DNA of 8,237 nt from Candidatus Parcubacteria bacterium (GCA_023140595.1 JAGLLI010000007.1:1-8237); one strand, 5' to 3'; counted from the first letter of the stretch, positions 1 to 5,459 are shown. Notes: generated by a model from the letters alone, not told the origin. Numbers and translations are program-made.

Positions 1-218
1 AATCTTCGATATTTTACTGGACACACCAAATGGTACAAAAGGTGAGACACGTTATGTGATTTTTTTATTGGATTTATCATGGTAAATTTATCTTACCACG
101 AACGCCCCACTAAGCAAGCTTAGGGGAAAAATAATTTATTATAAAAAAATAGAAATTTTATGTAAAAAGAGTTTATTCATATTTCTCTACTTAAAAGTTA
201 GTATATATTGTTCTTGCC
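1..218. other. AT-rich stretch without a convincing gene
   Basis: No complete gene is visible. Frame 2 stays open from the edge to a TAA at 83-85 and could be the tail of an upstream gene, but the 27 residues match nothing I recognise. A small hairpin (GGTAA 81-85 with TTACC 93-97) and an imperfect GC-richer one (CCCC 105-108 plus TAAGC, pairing with GCTTAGGGG ending at 126) follow. Neither is followed by a T-run on its 3' side, so neither is a clear terminator. The GTTATGT at 51-57 resembles an attC R' box, but its partner would lie outside the window. Confidence 0.35.
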
Positions 219-302
219 TTATTCCAATAAATATGATATTATTAGAATAACCTAATAAATTATTCTAATACACTGGAATAATAATACTCCTTATTCTAAT
301 TA
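219..302 (+). promoter_or_regulatory. Phased operator array upstream of fic
   Basis: Five copies of the 12-bp dyad TTATTNNAATAA, or a close variant, precede the Fic gene: 219-230, 239-250, 260-271, 270-281 (left arm degenerate) and 291-302. Their centres are at 224.5, 244.5, 265.5, 275.5 and 296.5, so the steps are 20, 21, 10 and 21 bp, close to whole helical turns. All boxes would therefore face one side of the DNA. The last box ends 6 bp before the ATG at 309. A possible promoter (TTGTTC 208-213, TATGAT 232-237, 18-bp spacer) overlaps the first boxes, which would suit repression. The Fic protein has a C-terminal winged-helix region, so autoregulation is a reasonable inference. Confidence 0.6.
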
Positions 303-308
303 CTAAAA

Positions 309-1412
309 ATGAGTAAAAAACCATTTATTTTGCCAAAATTACCAATCAAAATCAATTATGAAACATTGATTGGCCATATTGCAAAAGCACACAGAGCCAT
401 CGCTGGCTTGGACTCATTGCTTGCCGCTTTGCCCAATCCAAGCCTGCTTGGTCGTATTTTGCAGACCAAGGAGGCTGTTTTAAGTTCGCAAATTGAAGGA
501 ACACAAGCCACTCTGGATGAGGTATTGACTTATGAGGCAGTTGACGGAAAAGCTAAAAGCGAAACAAAAAAACAGGATATTAATGAAATTATCAACTATC
601 GCAAAGCATTAGAACTTGGCGTAAAAAATTTGGAAAAATTACCGTTGTCGGAAAATCTAGTCAAAAAACTCCACGCTATACTTTTGAAATCAGTCCGCGG
701 AGCCAATAAAGCGCCGGGTGAATTTCGAAAAATCCAGGTATACATCGGTATGCCCGGCGCCGACATCTCCGATGCCTCATACATACCGCCGCCGGCTAAT
801 GAAATTATTCCGTTATTTGCCAATTTTGAAAAATTTTTGAATTCAGATGAAGAAAAAGATAAATTGACACAGATTGCGATTGCTCATTATCAATTTGAAG
901 CGATCCATCCTTTTTTAGATGGCAATGGCCGCGTTGGACGGCTGATTATTTCTTTATTTTTATATGAGAAGAAATTGCTCTCGCATCCATTTTTATACTT
1001 AAGCGAATTTTTTGAAGAACACCGCCAAACCTACTATAAATTATTGCGAGGCGTAAGCGAAAAAAATGACTGGGAAAATTGGATTAAATTTTTTCTAAAT
1101 GCCTTAACTGTCCAAGCTCAAAAAGCTGAAAACACAGGAAAATTAATTTTAAAATTGCACCAAAAGCTCAAAGAAAACATTATGGAATTAAATTCCATAT
1201 ACGCTCCGCATTTATTGGACGCTATTTTTATTCGACCGATTTTTACTACCGCCAGCTTGCGAAAACATGTTAAAATTAAAAATACTCAAACTTTTTTTAG
1301 CTTAATAGGTAAATTTATGGATGCTGGAATATTAAAAGAAGCAGACCCAAAACAAAAAAGAAATAAAGTTTATATTTTTGAAAAATTAATAAAAATATTA
1401 AATGATAAATAA
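309..1412 (+). CDS. Fic family protein (class II, AMPylator-type)
   Basis: Fic enzymes transfer AMP or another nucleotide-derived group from a nucleotide to a hydroxyl of a target protein. The 367-aa product has the full catalytic motif HPFLDGNGRVGR at 200-211, with catalytic H200, metal-binding D204 and phosphate-binding R208 and R211. The flap segment with YIPPP lies at 158-162. An inhibitory motif of the S/T-xxx-E-G/N type occurs in the N-terminal helix (S59 to G64, E63 being the inhibitory glutamate). This makes it class II, self-inhibited, with no separate antitoxin needed, and none is next to it. Residues 303-362 look like a winged helix-turn-helix (TTASLRKHVKIKN). Length and domain order fit the SoFic-like family. 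There is no Shine-Dalgarno sequence; the ATG at 309 directly follows the operator array. It may form a cassette with the structured element downstream. The target is unknown. Confidence 0.93.
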   Translation: MSKKPFILPKLPIKINYETLIGHIAKAHRAIAGLDSLLAALPNPSLLGRILQTKEAVLSSQIEGTQATLDEVLTYEAVDGKAKSETKKQDINEIINYRKALELGVKNLEKLPLSENLVKKLHAILLKSVRGANKAPGEFRKIQVYIGMPGADISDASYIPPPANEIIPLFANFEKFLNSDEEKDKLTQIAIAHYQFEAIHPFLDGNGRVGRLIISLFLYEKKLLSHPFLYLSEFFEEHRQTYYKLLRGVSEKNDWENWIKFFLNALTVQAQKAENTGKLILKLHQKLKENIMELNSIYAPHLLDAIFIRPIFTTASLRKHVKIKNTQTFFSLIGKFMDAGILKEADPKQKRNKVYIFEKLIKILNDK

Positions 1413-1537
1413 TGAGTTTTGGGCAAAGAGCATTCACCCCTTCACTTCCCGTTGATTTAGTGAATATTTATATTCCTTGCAATTAACAAAATATAATGAT
1501 AATCTAAATTAAATCTTTTCTAATCCGTCGCCACATC

Positions 1538-1691
1538 ACATAACAAGTGATATGAGACTGCGAGAAATGATAATTTAATTTTTAAATAAAGAACAAAAAT
1601 AAATTTATCATTTCTCTCCGTCCAAATTTTATTTATAAATATTAATTTTAAAAAGGAATAAATAAAACTTCTCATATCACAACAGCTATAC
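1538..1691 (+). repeat. Structured intergenic element A (attC-like, possibly decayed)
   Basis: The outer stem is GTGATATGAGA (1547-1557) with TCTCATATCAC (1670-1680), 11 perfect pairs. Inside it are hairpin 1 (1562-1573 with 1605-1616, 12 pairs), an unpaired TCCAAA (1621-1626), hairpin 2 (1627-1636 with 1658-1667, 10 pairs) and an unpaired CT (1668-1669). The result is a three-way junction. The element at 2313-2400 has the same plan and the same unpaired linkers. Flanking ACATAAC (1538-1544) and GCTATAC (1685-1691) resemble attC R'' and R' boxes (RYYYAAC, GTTRRRY), but the second has lost the GTT core. The stretch 1413-1537, between fic and the element, shows nothing else. Whether it acts as RNA, as a recombination site or as a MITE is not known. 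Confidence 0.6.
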
Positions 1692-1756
1692 GCAATATTA
1701 CTCAAAAATTTTACTTAGAAAGATTTATATAAAACAATCATAATATCATTAACATT

Positions 1757-2215
1757 ATGAAAAGCATTAAAATAATATTAATAATTGGGCTTGTTATTGC
1801 TTTTTTTATTGCTCTATTATTCTTTTTTGGCAGAGGAATGCATGAAGAATCCCCTAATCTACATGATTCAAATTGGAAATCAATTTCAGTTGAATACCTA
1901 ACTGGCGAGAATAAATCGGAAAAACAAATTTGGTCGACAAATAATCAGGCGGTTCTTAATCAACTTCAAGCATCGTTTAACGTAATTGAAAGTGGTGACC
2001 TTTGGGGATATGGAACAATGACTTCCAATAAAATTAAATTAGAACTTTCAAATGGTTTGAAATATGAACTACATTTAACTTCTGAAACAGAGATCGTTCT
2101 TAATGATTATGAAAATCTTGAAACAGGATTTGGTCTTGATGTAGCACAAGATTTTTACAACACATTAAAAACTGTAATTGAATCTGCCAAAAAAGAATCA
2201 GTTTATTTTTATTAA
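1757..2215 (+). CDS. Hypothetical membrane-anchored protein, 152 aa
   Basis: I do not recognise the family. The N-terminus has a short basic start (MKSIK) and a strongly hydrophobic segment at about 5-25 that ends in GRGM. This would anchor the protein in the membrane with the rest outside. The outer part (about 30-145) is hydrophilic, with alternating strand-like segments (WKSISVEYLTG, KIKLELSNGLKYELHL) and a C-terminal helix (DVAQDFYNTLKTVIESAKK). There is no lipobox cysteine and no cysteine at all. It stands alone between the two structured elements at 1538-1691 and 2313-2400, in the same orientation as fic. That is the layout expected of a gene cassette followed by its own recombination site. 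No Shine-Dalgarno sequence precedes the ATG. Start choice is fairly safe because it gives the full membrane segment. Confidence 0.72.
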   Translation: MKSIKIILIIGLVIAFFIALLFFFGRGMHEESPNLHDSNWKSISVEYLTGENKSEKQIWSTNNQAVLNQLQASFNVIESGDLWGYGTMTSNKIKLELSNGLKYELHLTSETEIVLNDYENLETGFGLDVAQDFYNTLKTVIESAKKESVYFY

Positions 2216-2252
2216 TCTAATAGAAACGTAAAATTTTTGAGTGATACTCTGC

Positions 2253-2273
2253 GGATTTTCTTTCAGAAAATCC
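2253..2273 (+). repeat. Hairpin downstream of the 152-aa gene
   Basis: GGATTTTCT (2253-2261) pairs with AGAAAATCC (2265-2273) around a 3-nt loop, a perfect 9-bp stem. It begins 37 bp after the stop codon. No T-run follows, so it is not a classical intrinsic terminator. It could protect the mRNA end or be an outer part of the adjoining structured element. Confidence 0.45.
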
Positions 2274-2312
2274 TTGCCACATTGCATTCTCCTCGCTTAC
2301 GCTCGTCGGGTC

Positions 2313-2400
2313 ACTTAACAAGGATTATGAGATTCAGCCCTTGCAGGGCTTCATCCAAATTTTCACTTCGTGAAAACTTCTCATGATCCTGATGTTAAAT
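2313..2400 (+). repeat. Structured intergenic element B (attC-like)
   Basis: Nested pairing is clear. TTAACA (2315-2320) pairs with TGTTAA (2393-2398). AGGATTATGAGA (2321-2332) pairs with TCTCATGATCCT (2379-2390) with one G-T pair, after an unpaired GA (2391-2392). Hairpin 1 is AGCCCT with AGGGCT (2336-2341, 2345-2350). Then come unpaired TCCAAA (2354-2359), hairpin 2 TTTTCAC with GTGAAAA (2360-2366, 2370-2376), and unpaired CT (2377-2378). The ends ACTTAAC (2313-2319) and GTTAAAT (2394-2400) fit the integron attC consensus boxes RYYYAAC and GTTRRRY exactly, and the 88-bp length is in the attC range. The branched top differs from simple attC hairpins. No integrase gene is in the window. Confidence 0.65.
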
Positions 2401-2457
2401 GAAATAAAATTTTTACCCCCTTGGTTAAAAAAACTTGTAAATTTTGTTTTTATATAC

Positions 2458-2476
2458 TATTCTTAAATTAAGAATA
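2458..2476. promoter_or_regulatory. Perfect 19-bp palindrome before the bactofilin gene
   Basis: TATTCTTAA and TTAAGAATA form perfect 9-bp arms around a single A at 2467. The palindrome lies 22 bp before the bactofilin ATG and touches a possible -10 box (TATACT, 2453-2458) that has no well-spaced -35 partner. Position and symmetry suggest a protein-binding operator at the start of the bactofilin transcript. No regulator gene for it is nearby. Confidence 0.45.
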
Positions 2477-2498
2477 TTAAATAAAAAAATACAAATCT

Positions 2499-2870
2499 AT
2501 GTTTAATAAAGACACTAATGAAAACATTAAAGAAGCAGAAACAGTAATCGGTCCGTCAATAAAAGTTAAGGGAAATTTTCATGGACAAGGCAATATTATT
2601 ATTGAAGGAGAAATTGAAGGAAGTGTAAAAACCGATAACTATTTATTGGTTGGCGAGAAATCAATAATTACCGCCAATGTTAAGGCAAAAAATGCTAAAA
2701 TTAACGGAAAAGTTACGGGAAATATTCAAATTGACGAATATTTGGAAATCGGCAATACTGCAATAATCATCGGTGATATTAATGCAAAAATCCTCTCAAT
2801 TTCCAAAGGAGCGCGCTTAAACGGCAAATGTTCTATGAACGAACAAGGAATAAATATAGAAAAAAAATAA
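2499..2870 (+). CDS. Bactofilin (polymer-forming cytoskeletal protein)
   Basis: Bactofilins polymerise without nucleotide into filaments through a right-handed beta-helix and serve as scaffolds for cell-wall or envelope machinery. The 123-aa product shows the family pattern. A short disordered N-tail (1-14) is followed by the hallmark VIGPSIKVKGNFHGQGNIII (16-35) and then regular short beta repeats with turn glycines (EGEIEGSV, GKVTGNIQI, IGDINAKIL, ISKGARLNGK) to about residue 112, with a short polar tail. Length is typical of a small bactofilin. There is no membrane segment, so it should be cytoplasmic or peripheral at the membrane. The next gene on the same strand starts 10 bp after the stop, so the two are probably co-transcribed. 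Confidence 0.92.
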   Translation: MFNKDTNENIKEAETVIGPSIKVKGNFHGQGNIIIEGEIEGSVKTDNYLLVGEKSIITANVKAKNAKINGKVTGNIQIDEYLEIGNTAIIIGDINAKILSISKGARLNGKCSMNEQGINIEKK

Positions 2871-2880
2871 ATATACCAAA

Positions 2881-3660
2881 ATGTACATCTATATTTATGA
2901 CAATTTTGTAAATCAAAAAAAATACGAATCAATTTTAGCTAAAATTGAAACTCGTATTACTGACCTTGGTTTAAATGGAAAAATAACCCGTTTAAGCGTA
3001 ATGAGTTCACTTGCAGACACAATAAAAAGCGAATTAAAAAAAGGCGCTAAAACCATAGTGGTGGTGGGAGACGACCGCACTTTAAATAAAGCGATTTCTG
3101 TTTTGGCCGATTTTATATCCGATAACAGCTGCTTTAAAAAAATACCGCTTGGTTTTATTCCCATAAATAAAAAAAACAATACAATCGCGGAATATTTGGG
3201 CTTAAGTTACAATGAATCGGCCTGTGATATGCTTTCAACCCGCAGAATTAAAACGCTTGACTTGGGACTTGTGAACGATAACTATTTTTTAACTCAAGCA
3301 AACATTAGGACAAAAAACACAATTATAGAAATAGACAGCACTTATTCCATAGAAATTTCCGAACCCGGGGAAATAAGCATTATCAATTTGCCGATAATTC
3401 CAAATTTGCCAAAAAACTTTAACATAAACGCTCAAGATGGCGCTTTGGATTTATTTATAAAGACAAAGTCAAGCAAGAATATATTCTTTAATAAAAAAAA
3501 CAGCTCCGAGCAAAGCGTTTTTTCTTTTAAAAAATTAAATATTTTAAATAAATATTCTCCTCTGGTTTTAGACAATACTTTTGAAGTGAAATGCCCGGCG
3601 ATAATTAAAGCCTCTGATGAAAAAATTAATTTAATTGTCGGCAAAAAAAGATTATTTTAA
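2881..3660 (+). CDS. Diacylglycerol-kinase-like (DAGK/NAD-kinase fold) protein, probably degenerate
   Basis: The 259-aa product resembles the diacylglycerol/lipid kinase fold. An N-terminal Rossmann-like half contains VVVGDDRTLNKAIS (60-73), at the place of the family's GGDGT-N motif, and IPLGFIPINKKNNTIAEYLG (88-107), at the place of the PlGTgN motif. A beta-rich C-terminal half contains QDGALDL (185-191), like the family's DDGxLD. The GGDGT glycines are changed to GDDRT and the C-terminal DGE is DEK, so normal ATP-dependent lipid phosphorylation is doubtful. No membrane segment is seen. It follows bactofilin by 10 bp. Its stop overlaps the yidC stop on the other strand. Fold assignment is from motif memory and moderately sure; catalytic activity is uncertain. 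Confidence 0.66.
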   Translation: MYIYIYDNFVNQKKYESILAKIETRITDLGLNGKITRLSVMSSLADTIKSELKKGAKTIVVVGDDRTLNKAISVLADFISDNSCFKKIPLGFIPINKKNNTIAEYLGLSYNESACDMLSTRRIKTLDLGLVNDNYFLTQANIRTKNTIIEIDSTYSIEISEPGEISIINLPIIPNLPKNFNINAQDGALDLFIKTKSSKNIFFNKKNSSEQSVFSFKKLNILNKYSPLVLDNTFEVKCPAIIKASDEKINLIVGKKRLF

Positions 3661-4400
3661 GATTTTTCAACAACTTCAGCTTCAATAACCTCGTCTTTTT
3701 TTTCTTTATCTTTAAAAACATACAATTGTTGAACGCCTGTAAGAACGGTGGTAACAAGCCAATAAAGCGCCAGACCGCCTGGAAAAGACATTCCGATAAA
3801 CACGGTTATTGCCGGCATAAAATATATCATTTGCTTATTCATAATAGCGGCAATATCTTCATCTTTAGCGCCTTTGCTTTTTATTTTTGGCCGTTTTGCC
3901 ATTAACATTTTTGTTTGCCAGTACTGCGCCGCTCCTGCTAAAATCGCTATAACAGGCTGTTTGTTTGCCAAATCAATAAATCCAAGCGAAACAGTGTTAA
4001 TCGCTTCCGGACGGCTGATAAAAGAATAAACCAAATCTAACGACTCGCCGGCAAAACCGTCGCGAAAAACCCAAAACACCGCGTATAAAAACGGCATTTG
4101 AATCAATAAAGGCAAACATGAAGACAATGGATTTACTTTATTATTTTTATACAAACCCATCATTGCCCGTCCTAATTCTTCTTTATTGTCTTTATACTTC
4201 TTTTTTAATTCTTCAACTTTAGGCTGCAGATCCTGCAATGCCTTTTGCGATTTTAAAGATTTTTTTGACAAAGGCAACAATATCAGCTTTATAATTATTG
4301 TTAAAGCAATAATAGCTATTCCCAAATCGTGTCCCGGAACATTATTATACAAAAAAACCAATAAATTTAAAATCGGCTGATAAAAAAAAGTTTGAAACAT
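3657..4400 (-). CDS. yidC: YidC/Oxa1 family membrane protein insertase
   Basis: YidC inserts and folds membrane proteins, alone or with SecYEG. The 247-aa product is the short form without the large periplasmic domain of proteobacterial YidC. The first hydrophobic segment (about 24-44, AIIALTIIIKLILLPLSKKS) is followed by the charged cytoplasmic hairpin (46-85, coiled-coil-like). The conserved NPLSSCLPLLIQMPFLYAVF segment lies at 90-109, and further membrane segments at about 149-162 and 192-225 include the family's FPGGLALYW (206-214). The conserved groove arginine appears to be lysine (K38). The tail is charged and acidic/basic (229-247). It is last in the rpmH-rnpA-yidD-yidC cluster, 6 bp after yidD, which supports the call. 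Its stop overlaps that of the convergent gene. Confidence 0.95.
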   Translation of the reverse strand: MFQTFFYQPILNLLVFLYNNVPGHDLGIAIIALTIIIKLILLPLSKKSLKSQKALQDLQPKVEELKKKYKDNKEELGRAMMGLYKNNKVNPLSSCLPLLIQMPFLYAVFWVFRDGFAGESLDLVYSFISRPEAINTVSLGFIDLANKQPVIAILAGAAQYWQTKMLMAKRPKIKSKGAKDEDIAAIMNKQMIYFMPAITVFIGMSFPGGLALYWLVTTVLTGVQQLYVFKDKEKKDEVIEAEVVEKS

Positions 4401-4406
4401 AAATTA

Positions 4407-4595
4407 TTATTTAACTGGGTCGTATCCGCCTTTATTCCAAGGATTACAGCGGATAACGCGCCAAATTGATTTTATTATTCCTTTAGTTGCGCCGTGTTTT
4501 TTTAAGGCTTGAATGGAGTATTCCGAGCAGGTCGGAAAAAAACGGCAAAAACCGTGCGGACGTAAAAACCGAAAAAAACCATGATCAGGGGACAA
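4407..4595 (-). CDS. yidD: Membrane protein insertion efficiency factor YidD (start uncertain)
   Basis: YidD is a small membrane-associated protein that assists YidC insertion. Family signatures are clear: GFCRFFPTCSEYSIQALKKH and RCNPWNKGGYDPV, with the conserved cysteines. Taken from the TTG at 4593-4595 the protein has 62 residues, shorter than the usual 70-85. That TTG corresponds to the leucine of the conserved YQKTLSP segment, so it is probably internal. The same frame runs back to a stop at 4662-4664 and encodes a typical YidD amphipathic N-terminus, but without ATG, GTG or TTG. It lies between rnpA and yidC in the conserved order. Confidence 0.9.
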   Translation of the reverse strand: MSPDHGFFRFLRPHGFCRFFPTCSEYSIQALKKHGATKGIIKSIWRVIRCNPWNKGGYDPVK

Positions 4596-4658
4596 GGTTT
4601 TTTGATAAATTTTAATAATTTTTATTAAAAAATTTTTGATATTGACTAAATCTTTAAT
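4596..4658 (-). other. Likely true N-terminal coding part of yidD lacking a usual start codon
   Basis: In frame with yidD, this stretch reads VNIKNFLIKIIKIYQKT directly before LSPDHGFF. That matches the amphipathic helix and YQK-x-(L/I)SP segment expected at a YidD N-terminus. Between the in-frame stop at 4662-4664 and 4595 there is no ATG, GTG or TTG. Candidate rare starts are ATC (4638-4640), giving MKNFLIKIIKIYQKTLSP and a 77-aa protein, or ATT (4656-4658), overlapping the end of rnpA. A sequencing error in an original ATG is the other option. Confidence 0.6.
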
Positions 4659-4981
4659 TTTTTAAAATGCGCGCCAAGAGATTTTTCAATCTCGTTATAT
4701 TTTTTGCCCGATATTTTGGGAAGGGAAATTATAACTACGTCTTTCGCGTTTGTGCCGCTATTATAATTTTTCGCGATTATATTTCTTATTCTTCTTTTGA
4801 TTTTGTTTCTGATTACCGCTTTCTTGCTAACCTTGGAGCTGACTATAATCCCAAAACGGGTGAATTCTTGTTCGTTTTTAAGCATTTTTACCCCCAATAA
4901 ACCGTCAAAGCTTGATTTTCCTTTTTTAAAAACTTTGTCAAAATCTTTTTTCTTGCTTAAGCGATTTTTTTGAGGAAGCAT
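4646..4981 (-). CDS. rnpA: Ribonuclease P protein component
   Basis: This basic protein binds the RNase P RNA and helps it cleave the 5' leader from pre-tRNAs. The 111-aa product has the usual length and the family opening LPQKNRLSKKKDFDKVFKKG. The diagnostic RNR motif is present as RNKIKRRIR at 58-66, with the preceding SSKVSKKAVI strand and helix. Its start lies 12 bp after the rpmH stop, and rpmH-rnpA is among the best conserved gene pairs in bacteria. The stop (4646-4648) is 5 bp from the possible ATC start of yidD, so transcription and perhaps translation are coupled. Confidence 0.95.
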   Translation of the reverse strand: MLPQKNRLSKKKDFDKVFKKGKSSFDGLLGVKMLKNEQEFTRFGIIVSSKVSKKAVIRNKIKRRIRNIIAKNYNSGTNAKDVVIISLPKISGKKYNEIEKSLGAHFKKLKI

Positions 4982-4993
4982 ATTTTTTTAGAA

Positions 4994-5131
4994 TTATTTG
5001 GTTAACACTTTTCTTCCTTTGTCTCTGCGGCTTTTTATAACATTTTGCCCGTTTTTAGTAGACATTCTTGCCCTAAATCCGTGCTTTTTTTTGGCTTTTC
5101 TTGTGCTTGGTTGAAATGTTCTTTTAGGCAT
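4994..5131 (-). CDS. rpmH: 50S ribosomal protein L34
   Basis: A 45-codon gene, short enough to be missed by length cut-offs. The product starts MPKRTFQPSTRKAKKKHGFR and continues with RARMSTKNGQNVIKSRRDKG before ending RKVLTK. This is the complete L34 family pattern (KRT-QPS, HGFR-RM-T--G--V---RR-KGR--L). L34 is a small, very basic protein of the large ribosomal subunit. The ATG is read from 5131 and the TAA ends at 4994. rnpA follows 12 bp later. A good promoter lies upstream at 5168-5196. Confidence 0.97.
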   Translation of the reverse strand: MPKRTFQPSTRKAKKKHGFRARMSTKNGQNVIKSRRDKGRKVLTK

Positions 5132-5167
5132 ATTTATTAATTTTATTTTTTTATTTAACTAGCATTA

Positions 5168-5196
5168 AACATAACATTTTTTTTTCAGGAAGTCAA
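5168..5196 (-). promoter_or_regulatory. Likely promoter of the rpmH-rnpA-yidD-yidC operon
   Basis: Read on the minus strand, TTGACT (5191-5196) and TATGTT (5168-5173) are separated by exactly 17 bp, and the spacer contains a run of nine A. The -10 lies about 37 bp before the L34 start codon. This is the only well-spaced pair seen upstream of rpmH. Confidence 0.5.
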
Positions 5197-5210
5197 TTTT
5201 TTGCACTCGT

Positions 5211-5239
5211 CCATGTTATAGTTGACACTATAACCATGG
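5211..5239. promoter_or_regulatory. Dyad upstream of the rpmH promoter
   Basis: GTTATAGT (5215-5222) and ACTATAAC (5227-5234) are perfect 8-bp arms around TGAC. The symmetry continues as CCATG and CATGG with one offset base. It lies just upstream of the -35 of the rpmH promoter, where an activator or repressor could bind. No T-run follows on either side, so it is not a terminator. A TTGACA at 5222-5227 on the plus strand has no downstream gene to serve. Confidence 0.4.
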
Positions 5240-5328
5240 TTCTAAAATTTATTTAACATAAAAATATTATTGTTTAATTTATCGCAAACGCATTAGATTG
5301 CGTAATTATAAATTTACAAAAATTTTAA

Positions 5329-5369
5329 AATTAAAAATGTACGTACATATTGTACGTATATTTTTAATT
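5329..5369 (-). terminator. 41-bp palindrome directly after the tRNA-Ser 3' end
   Basis: Arms AATTAAAAAT and ATTTTTAATT (10 bp), then one mismatch, then TACGTACA and TGTACGTA (8 bp), close on a 3-nt loop. The palindrome begins one base after the mature tRNA end (5371). On the minus strand it is followed by a T/A-rich stretch with five T. It is probably the terminator or 3' processing hairpin of the tRNA transcript, though it is AT-rich rather than GC-rich. A protein-binding dyad is the alternative. Confidence 0.5.
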
Positions 5370-5370
5370 G

Positions 5371-5459
5371 CGGAAGAGGCGGGATTCGAACCCGCGGAGA
5401 GCGTGAACCCTCATCGCTTTTCGAGAGCGACGCCTTAAACCAACTCGAGCCACCCTTCC
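5371..5459 (-). tRNA. tRNA-Ser (anticodon CGA)
   Basis: The minus strand folds into a class II tRNA of 89 nt. The acceptor stem is GGAAGGG with CTCTTCC and discriminator G, the serine identity base. The D-arm contains GGTTTAAGGC. The anticodon stem TCGCT/AGCGA holds the loop CTCGAAA with anticodon CGA. A long variable arm follows (GAG with CTC), then the T-arm GCGGG-TTCGAAT-CCCGC. It reads UCG codons. The 3' CCA is not encoded, so it must be added by a CCA-adding enzyme. The gene lies between the pseudouridine synthase and rpmH on the same strand. Confidence 0.96.

Noticed and set aside
2..85. Possible tail of an upstream gene in frame 2
   Set aside because: Only 27 residues are visible with no recognisable motif, so it cannot be supported as a feature.
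1520..1705. 61-codon minus-strand open frame in the intergenic region
   Set aside because: It coincides with structured element A; the open frame is a by-product of the inverted repeats and the product has no protein-like pattern.
5132..5370. Replication origin next to rpmH
   Set aside because: No DnaA boxes and no dnaA gene are present; AT-richness and dyads alone do not support it.
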